Positions 50,301 to 58,664 of a stretch of 64,000 nt of DNA are shown here, piece by piece. The notes beneath the pieces were generated by a model. The model saw only the letters and a list, made by a program, of their open reading frames with translations. It searched no databases and was not told the DNA's origin. The translations under genes and the position numbers were made by a program. Position 1 is the first letter of the stretch. Each line of letters starts with the position of its first letter. The DNA is taken from assembly GCA_028671895.1 (NCBI GenBank), contig CM053802.1, forward strand, positions 36,742,201 through 36,806,200. Direction: 5' to 3'. Origin of the DNA: Oenanthe sinensis. Taxonomy: Eukaryota; Streptophyta; Magnoliopsida; Apiales; Apiaceae.

Positions 50301-50572
50301 TCAAAGCCAGTATGGTAACCTTTATCTCCAAGTTGACTTATGCTTATCAAATTTTGCCTTAAGCCATCAACTAGAGCTACTTGTTCAATGTTGACATTCC
50401 CAAGTACAATCTTGCCATATCCCAATGTTTGTCCTTTGTTGCCATCTCTAAAGGATACTTCTGGGCCAGCCATTTCCACAAAGTCTGTAAGCAGGGATTT
50501 CTTTCCAGTCATGTGTCCTGAGCATCCACTATCCAGGATTAGGGTTACTTTCTTTACCCTGGTTCCCTGCAT
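47363..50572 (-). CDS. Copia Pol of element B (protease, integrase, RT, RNase H)
   Basis: An uninterrupted 1069-residue frame. Protease active site DSGCSGHM at residues 14-21; GAG-pre-integrase and HHCC zinc region (HKKLSHIN, CEACQLGK) at about 143-185. The integrase core has the three acidic residues in LHLDLFGP, KSDNGTEF and GVVERNNR. RT runs from about 590 with YVDD at 756-759. RNase H lies at the C-terminus (STAEAEYIA, YCDNTSAI), where the usual ADILTK is AYILTK. It lies downstream of gag in another phase; ATG at 50572 falls within TATGCAG, so frameshifting or splicing may join it to Gag. All catalytic motifs seen are present: the only intact pol in the window. Confidence 0.9.
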   Translation of the reverse strand: MQGTRVKKVTLILDSGCSGHMTGKKSLLTDFVEMAGPEVSFRDGNKGQTLGYGKIVLGNVNIEQVALVDGLRQNLISISQLGDKGYHTGFDNKECLVTHIETGILVFKGHRHGNIYEDSLVDCIHSEVTCLYNKASTKESWKWHKKLSHINFKTLNKLVEQNLVRGLPQVDFVQDGLCEACQLGKQRKSSFKSKTINSISEPFYILHLDLFGPVNVMSINKKKYTLVIIDDFTRFTWVFFLHSNDEAPQHIIDHITFIERKSKKTVRILKSDNGTEFKNSIMEDYCASKGITQQFSAPGTPQQNGVVERNNRTLIEAARTMLTESKLPVYFWAEAVNTVCFTQNCTLINIHEKTPYEMIKDKKPSVKHFHIFGCKCYVLKVHPKNLSKFEAKADESIFLGYASNIKAFRVFNLRTKIFIESIHVAFDDKKCTGLKDESESTTLEFENLKSSEINEDEEDEDPQITPEQTKEPAHSEGEPENSTPNNSESRNLGGASSFEFHSNTEDANDLGGASSSRTNLPPARKWTRNHTPDLIIGDLESGVQTRTVTQNECLYSCFLSKNEPKKIEEALQDPDWIIAMQEELNEFERNKVWKLVPRPRDRSVVGAKWVYRKKLDENGTVVRKKARLVAKGYSQVEGIDYDETFAPVARLEAIRMFLAFAAHSKFKVYQMDVKSAFLKGELEEEVYVEQPPGFVDPNFPDHVYRLDKALYGLKQAPRAWYETLSKFLLENGFTRGTIDKTLFIRKYKGDILLVQIYVDDIIFGSTNDNLCEKFSHLMQSNYEMIMMGELNFFLGLQVKQNDDGIFINQTKYVKELLKKFDMQDSATAKTPMSTGTKLDSDPKGKKVDNTTYRGMIGSLLYLTTSRPDIMFTTCLCARFQADPRESHLIVVKRIFRYLKGAQNLGLWYPRELDFSLIGYSDSDYAGCKVDRKSTTGQCQFLGNRLISWFSKKQQTVSTSTAEAEYIAAGSCCAQILWMRNQLLDYGLTFSNIPMYCDNTSAIKIAENPVQHSRTKHIDVRYHFIREHVENGIVTLHYVPTDRQIAYILTKLLDESTFFRLVGELGMLNM

Positions 50573-50583
50573 ACATAAAGCAG

Positions 50584-52885
50584 CTAGTTAGATGTTTTGA
50601 GGACCCAAACAGTTTTGGATTCTTTTCTACTAATGTTAGGAGAAACAGGCTCAACAATTTTCACCTTTGGTTTACCTGTCTCTTTTGTTGCTTTAGACTC
50701 TGGTAGAGTATTAATAGTGTCATACCAACTTTTATCAATAGAAGATTTTAGCTCATAAAAATTGTAATACAAATCATGATAGTCCCTACACATATAAATA
50801 GAATGAAATATGCTACCACAGTGATAACAAGGTTTCTGTGGTATGTAGTGACTTTTCAGAGTCTGAGAAGGACTAGACTCTGATTTCATCTCAATTTTTG
50901 TTTTACAATCTATAGCTAAATGGTTGTGGTTGCCACATCTATAACACTTCTTTCTAGGAGCATTAGGATCTTTTTTTATAATTATTAGCCTTATTAATGC
51001 CTTCCTTACCATTCCTATTTCTCCTAGTTTTGGTGGACTCTGATAAGTTCTCTAGCCTTTCTTTCAACTTAGACTTAGACAAGTACCCTATGTTAATATT
51101 TTTCTTAGAGTTATTTTCTCCTGTTTCATCTGTCTTTTTGTCAACAACAGGGGGATTATTGACAGATGAGTTTGTGGTTTCAGATTTTTCTTTAGGGGTC
51201 ACAAACATAACAGGAACAAATGTACTTTTGTCTTTAGTCTTATTAAATTGGCTAGCTTTTTCATTGTTATCATTCTCAACAATAGGTCTTTTGTCTTGAC
51301 TCTTGTCATAGCCTAGACCAACAGTTTGACACACATTTTGATTATTGAGAATTTCTTGAACTTTTCTACCAAAGTCTGTCCAGACTCTAAACTTGAGTCT
51401 CTCTTCTTCTAGTTCTCTCTTAACATAGTCATAGGCTTTCAAGATTTCAGTGTAGTTATGACTATGTTTCTCAGAATCCTTTTTGTATTGTTCCATTAAT
51501 ATTAACTCAGACTCTAAATGATTATTCCTTTTAGTCAAGGTTGAATTTTCCTCTCTCAACCTTTCATTATCACTAGTGAGAGACCTACATGTTGTCATTA
51601 TTTTATTAACCTCACTTTGCACAATTTCTATACCATCAGAGTCTAAATTAATTAAGGATTCAGGAGTAAAGATTGATACCTGAATTTTAGGAGATGAGGG
51701 TTCTTTGGGAGATTGTGATTTTCTTGAGGAGGATGCCATCAATGCTAGATTTTCATAATCAATTTCATCCTCTGAGCTTGAATCTGCCCAATCTTTTCCT
51801 GTTGATAGAAGTGATTTTCCTTTTCCTTGACTTTTTGACTTTCTGCATTCATTGGCAAAGTGCCCCAATATTCCACAGTTGAAACATTTGACCTTTGCTT
51901 TGTCAAGTTTCATTATAGTACTCTTGCTCTTCTCAACCTTTTCATCTTCCTTCTTGAATGATGGCCTCTTGCTAAATTTTCCAGTTCTTTTGTTGAGTTT
52001 CATTCTTTTGAAATTTTTAGCAAACATAGCCATCATTTGACTTAGATCAATCTCTTCATCAGAATCAGAGTCTGTGTCAGTAGACTCTGACTCCACAACA
52101 GCTTTACCCTTCTTCCTTGAATCCTTGATTCTAGCTTCTGTGGGTTGTTCATGTTGTTCTTTCTCAGACTCCATCAAGAGTGCCACAGATTTTGTCTTTA
52201 CAGACTTCTTATTCTTCCGCTAATGCATCTCCAAATCATATGTCTTGAGTCTTCCATACAATTCTTCTAGAGTTAGTTCATCCAAATCTCTAGCTTCCCT
52301 TATGGCTATAGTCTTATTGTCCCACTCTTCAGGAAGTGCTCTCAGAAACTTGTTGTTTGTGTCTTCAGAATCATAAACCTTACCAAGCATAGCCATCTCA
52401 TTCAAGAGTTTTGTAAACCTATCATACATCTTAATGATAGATTCTCCAGATTTTGCCTCAAAATATTCATACTCCTGAATTAGCAAAGACCTTGCATTTC
52501 TCTTGACATCTTTAGTCCCTTGACAGTGCACTTCAAGTTTTGTCCACATCTCCTTAGTAGTGGTGCATGATATAACACAGTTTGTAAGAACAGAATCCAA
52601 ACTATTTAAGAGAATGTTTTTGACTTTTGCCTCCTTAAGGACATTCTCCTTGTCCTCTCTTGTCCATTCAGCCTTTGGTTTCTCAATGAAGTGTTCTTCA
52701 GTTACTTTACCTTCTTCATTGATTTGAGGCACAAGATTTAAGGGCACATAGGGTCCTTCATGAATTCTTTCAAGATAGTCAGGGTCTGTTGCTTTCAGAT
52801 GGTACAACATCTTAACCTTCCAGTGGGTGAACTCGTTTCTCTTAAGCATAGGAATCTTAGAATTGCCATCTTTGTTTCCAGTCAT
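50584..52885 (-). pseudogene. Gag of element B
   Basis: ATG at 52885, 36 bp inside the primer site (52909-52920). An N-terminal UBN2-type Gag region (WKVKMLYHLKA; LLIQEYEYFEAKSGESI; FLRALPEEW) runs to a TAG stop at 52220-52222 and then continues in frame. A CCHC knuckle (CFNCGILGHFANEC) lies near 51855-51895, then a charged coiled-coil region. Near 50980 a homopolymer T/A run shifts the frame. The final part holds two more knuckle-like units (CYRCGNHNHLAIDC, CYHCGSIFHSIYMC) and ends at 50584. It would form the particle and bind RNA; the stop and the shift make it defective. Confidence 0.8.
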
Positions 52886-52908
52886 CTTTGATCGATTTTA
52901 AACGTTAG

Positions 52909-52920
52909 GCTCTGATACCA
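52909..52920 (-). promoter_or_regulatory. Primer-binding site of element B
   Basis: Plus strand GCTCTGATACCA, i.e. TGGTATCAGAGC in element sense: perfect match to the initiator-Met tRNA primer, two bases from the LTR. Confidence 0.92.
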
Positions 52921-52922
52921 AT

Positions 52923-53682
52923 TGTTTTCCCAGTTGCACAAGTAGAAGGGGGGTTGAATACTTGTGTGTCTTTTCTGCCTGATTTTAAAATCAAATTAAG
53001 AACAAAACTCAAACACAAAGATATGAATAAGTACTGTTTGTATTATTGCTTTGTAAATACAAAACTCTCCTAGGATGTACACAAACCCTAGCAGCTTCTC
53101 TATGTTTATCACAGCACCTCTCTCTATCTCTATGCTCTCACAAGATATCACTCAGACAATTATGCTTCGACTTTTTTTCTACAATTAGGTTACATAGAGT
53201 TTATATAGAGAGCTTCCTATCAACTAATAACAGAAAGATAAATTACAATAGGAATATAATTCCTAATTTGTAGTTGACAGTTCCCTTCTAGAATTCTCTT
53301 TCTTTCCCATAGCATATCTGTAATATATTTATCTTGATCTTCGAAGACTTTCCATTCCTATGATCTTCTTCCAAATTTAACTTTAACTGTATAGACCCTG
53401 AACCCTTTAGACTCTGATGATCTTCAGACTCTGATCATATGTAGACTCTAATAGATCATAGACTCTGATAGTCTATAGACTCTGATCACCTTCCAGACTC
53501 TGATCTTTATGCAGACTCTGGTTTCACTTTCTACAGAAATTCTTCTAAGTACAAGTAACATGAATGTTGACTATTTAGACTCTGATTATACATTTCAGAG
53601 ACTAGAAAGACTTATTACAGATAAACTAATCTAGACCTTGTTCTAGTATTTTGTACATCATCAAATGAATATATTCCTAACA
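52923..53682 (-). repeat. 5' LTR of element B
   Basis: Same ends as 41171-41898. TATA box in element sense at 53210-53217 (TATATAAA). AGACTCTGA occurs about seven times at 53408-53585. The high similarity of the two LTRs suggests B is one of the younger insertions here. Confidence 0.92.
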
Positions 53683-53687
53683 GACTT

Positions 53688-55691
53688 CAACTAGCATCAC
53701 AGATTCTACACTCTTACGAATCATTACAGAATCCGTAGTGGTGACCACACTGAGTCTCAAGCCCCTAGTTCCTGAAAAAGGAGTTCTCCCCACGCTTGGT
53801 GGTCAAGCGGAAAGGCAACCTACCCATAGAAGGGATAGGGATTTTGATGCAGGTACTGAAGATCAGGACGCTATCTTAGATATGAGTGAAACACTTCACC
53901 TTAGCGATCTTCAATTCCCTGGCCCTGTTTATCCGAATGTGAGTGTCGAGGGTCGTGCTCAAATAGAAACAGTGAGGAGTGAGACACTCACTAACCAAAC
54001 AAATACCCCACACATTGCACACACTGCACACAGCCAAAGGATTTTAAATCTGCAGGCCTACGTAACAGAAATTCACTACTCAATAAGAAAGATCTTGGAG
54101 GTACAGGAGCAGCAGAGAGAAGAAATCAAAGAAATCAAAGATTTGGTCAAACAACTACTGGCTCAGAAAGTTCCTATTTCTACTCAATCAACTTCGAAAA
54201 CTCAGATTACTACAATCAGAAGGGAGGATAACTCAACTGAGGGGGAGAGGTTAGCACAAGAAAAAGTTAGAGATAAAATGATCGTGGAATACACAACTCA
54301 GGGGGAGTCAGATATCTTCTATAGACCTGGAGCTAGGCAACTTGAAGAAGGAGAAATTTTTAAACCCTATGTGCCATTAGAGATTTCAACTGATATTGAA
54401 ATAGAGGAAACTGCAAAGGCTGAAGATATAGATGTTGATGAGGAGTTTGCAGAAGAACATGCTTTTGATAATGACTGTTTTCTGGTTGGTGTAGACGAAG
54501 TTGTTACTCAAGACATAGTTCAGGCTTAAGAATTAATGAAGAGAAAGTGGAAGAGAGTACAGATGGCAATGGAAAGAAGGAATAGAGTCAAGGACATAGA
54601 AGCTAAAGTTGGTCCTGATTGGAATGAAGTAAGGAGTCTACTGAAGAAGAAGGAGTTAACCCTGACTCAGAAGAAAGACAGAGAAGTCCTTGATCTCTTG
54701 AGGACCATGAGGGAAAAATTTGAAGATGTTCATGAACTCTATGTTATGCTATCGGAAGAGATTACAAGCATGTCGGAAAGTGCTTCCAAGTACAGGTGGA
54801 AAATGTTTATAAATTCAACATCACTGGGGTCAAAGATTTTTTCGACAAAGAGTTTTGAAAAGATGAATATTGTGGAGTTGTATGTGCTGAAAAGGAAAGT
54901 CATCTTTGGTAGGCATAAAACAAATGAGATACTGAGTGATATGATTGAGAAGAAGATTATGGAGATCGGTGTCGAAGCATTTGAAAAGCCTCATGTGGTC
55001 AAGTACTACAAAGCAACAACACTTCATAACTTAACCTTGTTAGATGAATGTCTTGATTCAAGCCATGCAATGTTCATGCAGTATGTAGAAGGGAGATTCA
55101 AAAGCAAGAAGAATAGAACAGAAGAAGATGTAAAGGCTGCTGAGTTGATCTACGCATTCAGGCTGAACATAGCAATTAAGACATCAGGAAGATATATAAT
55201 GGAAATGACCAGATATTATCAAGACCCATTGTATGTAAGAAGAGAGGATGGAACAGAAGTACTTGAAACCATAAAAGATTCTGAACCTTGCATTCAGACG
55301 GAGCCAAATGGAACAAATTACTTCCTTTTATAGAAGAATGGAGTGGATAAAAAGAAGGAGCTATCAAGACTAAGGAGAAACAATTCTGTAATTATCCGAA
55401 AAATCCTTTCAAGGGTGAAGAGATCCATAGTCAAATCAGATAAAAAGGCTTTGAGGATGATTGAAGATGTTCTGGTGGAGAAATTGGCAAGAGTGTCGAT
55501 GCATGACACTGACCGAGTAAAGGTCTTTCCAAAAAGGATAACAATGTTCGTGTTTTCAAAGAGACAATCTATGGCCTTCGAGTCAATCTCCAAGACAAAC
55601 TCAACCGCTTTTCTGACTGAAGTTTTGAAGAAGTTGGAAGAACCACCTCCAGTCAATACTCTTGAAGTGGAAGCTAGAGATATAGTGAATA
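53688..55691 (+). pseudogene. Accessory ORF of element A, 3' part
   Basis: Continues the frame left at 41170 once element B plus 5 bp are taken out. Stops at about 54527 and 55331 stay in the same phase, so 39106-55691 was one ORF of about 1,360 codons. It starts with the third HRR repeat (53738 on), then a heptad-rich segment (SIRKILEVQEQQREEIKEIKDLVKQLL at 54080-54170), an acidic stretch (54330-54470) and a basic, helical C-terminal region (54536-55690). The true C-terminus is lost at the junction with element D. Confidence 0.65.
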
Positions 55692-57015
55692 TCTAGGATT
55701 CGATGAGTGTTCATTCATTGGAAAGCATCCGATTAAAACTTAATATTTTGTTAAGGGGTTTATAAAATTTATGACGATCATGATCACATCATGAAGAGAT
55801 CCTCAATTTTTCCTTGAACTAAATATTTCAAATTGACATCTTAAATTGTTCATTTCCCAGGTAAATGGAGGATACTAGTGGTCACACTTAAAACCCATCA
55901 GCCTTACGAATACGCATATCTGTTTTTATCAGAAAATCCCAATTATAGATATCAAAATCCATATTCAATTCCGTGTTTTAAAAATCCTTATTTCATAAAC
56001 ACAAGAATCTCATGATCGTTTGTTAATTTTAAAATCTTAAATCGTTACAGATTTTATCTTGTTTAGCATGGCAAGCATGGCATGGGTGACGTATCTAATA
56101 CATGCATACATCATTAATCTAATTAAAGCATGCATCTTCTACTCTACACATACATTCATACATCAATATGTAAAGTGCAGTATGTAAACGTGCTTGGTTA
56201 TGGCCCCTTTCCTATGTGATCCTTTCGAGCTAAAGAAAGGATCAAAGTCAATCTATGGTGGTAAAATATAAATACAATTACATGTCTTCATTCTTCTTTT
56301 ATCCATGGGTGCTTGCTCCTCTTCTTGGATCATCCTTCAATCTTCAAGTACATTACATGGAATAATTGAATACAACCTATACTAATGTACTTACATAAGA
56401 AAACTCGAGTCACATTCGAGGTTAAACAATTACAAGAATGAAGAAAATGACATGCAAGTCGTATTTATAAAACCAAAACCAAAAACAATTAATCTAGGGG
56501 TCCAAAGGCCATAACCAGCACCTTGCTCAAGTACACAACAAAAATAATGCGGGGGTCCGGGGGCGGCAACCCCTGGGCGGGGTCTGGTGTGGCAGCCCCG
56601 GGCGGGGTCTGGGGGCGGCAGCCCCCGACTGGGGTCGAGCTGCCAGGTCAGCTCGAAATCAGAATTTTTTTTTATTTTCGAAGACCAGTCCTATTCAGAA
56701 ATCATCAATTTCTGAACTACAGATCATATCTGTTGGCCTTTTCCCCACTACAACTTATGCAGTTTCAGAAGCATGTATCATATACATACTTATCATATCC
56801 CAGTTAACAAATCATGTCCAACACAATCTGTCCACCAGTTTATATCACTATACAAACTAACCCTCATGCATAATATACAAATCGCAATAAGGCATATAAA
56901 TCATTCATATCATGTCATAACAGATTATAACATTGCAGTAGCATGGCAGTCTCAAATAGGCATGTATGCATCAATTACATAAAACACGTAACCAAATCAG
57001 TCCCTTATACACGTA
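55692..57015 (-). repeat. Leader (5' untranslated) of element D, left copy
   Basis: Matches 63071-64000 base for base apart from scattered substitutions, beginning ATCTAGGATTCGATGAG. It lies between a primer site and the truncated end; no gag follows. Contains the G-rich minisatellite at 56548-56645. Otherwise non-coding. Confidence 0.85.
56548..56645 (+). repeat. G-rich GC minisatellite in the leader of element D
   Basis: Units of GGGGTC(C/T)GGGGGCGGCAG with CCCC(G) ends, repeated about four times, very GC-rich in AT-rich surroundings. Runs of 3-5 G on the plus strand could form G-quadruplexes; on the element's own RNA strand it is C-rich. Confidence 0.8.
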
Positions 57016-57027
57016 GCTCTAATACCA
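57016..57027 (-). promoter_or_regulatory. Primer-binding site next to the middle LTR of element D
   Basis: Plus strand GCTCTAATACCA: 11 of 12 bases match the initiator-Met primer site, one base before the LTR end. A primer site on this side is expected only for a 5' LTR. Confidence 0.8.
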
Positions 57028-57028
57028 T

Positions 57029-58590
57029 TGTTGGGTTCCGAGGCATAAAACGCAGCGGATTAAACGTAAATATAACAAAAATTCGGAACCCTAAACGCAG
57101 GATCATGTATAAGTTCGGACTGATTATTGTGAAACGGAGTCATACCTTTTCTTGGTCTTGACTTCTACGAACTCAACGGAGATCCTAGCTTTCACGACTT
57201 GTGTCTTCTTCTCGAAAATACCTCTATGGTATCCACACGAGCACCTTCAAGAACGTCTCACGATCTTGATTATGGAATGGATGTACTAGCCTCCCTTTTG
57301 ATGATTTCCAAATTTGTTCTTCCTTCTGCCTTCTTCTCCTTGCTGCTGCCTGTTGCCTCTAGGGTTTGTTTTTATTAAAAAACGTCATCCCTCTTAACCC
57401 TATCATTATCTATTTATAATGCTAGTTAAGAGGCCCAATCAGCAACCCATAACAGCAAAGCCTAACCCATGTAGGTTTAGGATTAAATAATAAAAACCGA
57501 ATTTCTATTATTTAATTAATAACTAAGTCATACTTAATTATTAAGGGCAGAATTCAAATTCGAATTCTATTATTTCAATTAATTAAGTCTCACTTAATTA
57601 ATATAATAAAATTCAAATAATCATCAATTAATTTAAATCTATAATTTAAATTAACTATTCCTTAAAGTGCTCTATGTGTGTGACCCTATAGGCTATTATT
57701 TAATTAGCAATAATTTTATTCTCTAATAAAATTATAAACAATGAGCGGTATCTAGTAATACATCATTGCTACACAATTAAATAATAATTAAATCGTGATT
57801 CGATAAAACCTTTCGTGATTAATGTTTCCGTGTAATATAATCCTTTTAACTATATAGATTATAGATTAAATTCGAGGCATGTATTTAGTCATCCTCTACA
57901 ACATTTAATCCGGGTTTACTTGATCCATGAGTAGACTATGAAAACAAATCATTATTTGAGCACGACCATGCATTTTATAGTCTCACTCAATCAAGAGGCC
58001 AATAATATCTCTCCTAATTATAGGAGGGTTAAATCCTTTATCTATCATTCATATTTCTCATACGACTCATGATATACCCGATGTCCACTTTTATCATTAC
58101 CCGGTCAAATGTAACTTTTAATGTAGTCAAAGTATATTAATCCTCGTACAGAAATATAATGATCTCAAGTCAGAGGATCATTACACCATTATCACTGTGA
58201 GTCTTTCTTATGACTTTATTAAACATTAAAAATCTCACTGTGGGTCTGTCCAGTACCATGTACTCCTGCATGTACCTATGTGTTGACTTTAGTATCCCCA
58301 TACTTATAACCAATGAGATGTGGTTATCTGTCAAACAACATACTAGTCTATTTATGTATTATTATTGTCCTATAATAATAATACTCGACTAGGGACATTT
58401 AAGATTATGATCTATTATATAATCTCAAGTTCAAGTCATGTACTAAACTATACAATGTGTATCATGATTCTAAGGACATTTATTATGCTAACAAATATAT
58501 CGCAGTATTTAAAGTCATAATAAATACGTTTATTGAATAATCAAATGACAAAAGGTCTATTGTATTGCCTCTAGGGCACCTACACTAACA
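57029..58590 (-). repeat. LTR of element D
   Basis: TGTTGGGTTCCG to CTACACTAACA on the plus strand (1562 bp). TATAAATAG in element sense at 57410-57418. Acts as 3' LTR for the gag-pol on its right (polypurine tract adjacent) and as 5' LTR for the leader on its left. Confidence 0.85.
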
Positions 58591-58612
58591 ATCTCCCACT
58601 TGCACTAGAGCC
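58591..58612 (-). other. Polypurine tract of element D
   Basis: In element sense GTGCAAGTGGGAGAT directly before TGTTAGTGTAGG of the LTR. It lies about 50 bp after the pol stop. Confidence 0.7.
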
Positions 58613-58664
58613 AATCACCCATGTATCTAATACCCATGGAACTAGTGTGACCGTCATGCTTCGT

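Larger units (their letters stand above)
41171..53682 (-). mobile_element. Copia element B, SIRE-type, complete with LTRs
   Basis: 12,512 bp on the minus strand: 5' LTR 52923-53682, primer site 52909-52920, gag, pol, spacer, large accessory ORF, polypurine tract 41899-41910, 3' LTR 41171-41898. RT motifs (LFIRKY, YVDDIIFGSTN, MMGELNFFLGLQ) and the accessory ORF downstream of pol are typical of the SIRE lineage. Flanking 5-mers GGATT (41166-41170) and GACTT (53683-53687) match at only three of five bases. Still, removing the element plus 5 bp restores the reading frame of the host ORF, which supports a 5-bp duplication. Confidence 0.9.
36079..55691 (+). mobile_element. Copia element A, non-autonomous, interrupted by element B
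   Basis: Plus-strand element with 5' LTR (about 36079-37405), initiator-Met primer site, gag start, a spacer, and a giant accessory ORF, but no protease, integrase, RT or RNase H. Element B (41171-53682) sits inside the accessory ORF. The 3' end is replaced by element D sequence at 55692. The start of the LTR (TGATATTTG at 36079) is my best estimate, not proven by a second LTR. Confidence 0.65.

Noticed and set aside
53688..55691. A separate host gene encoding the coiled-coil proteins
   Set aside because: Frame and repeat continuity with 39106-41170 after removing element B show it is the accessory ORF of element A.
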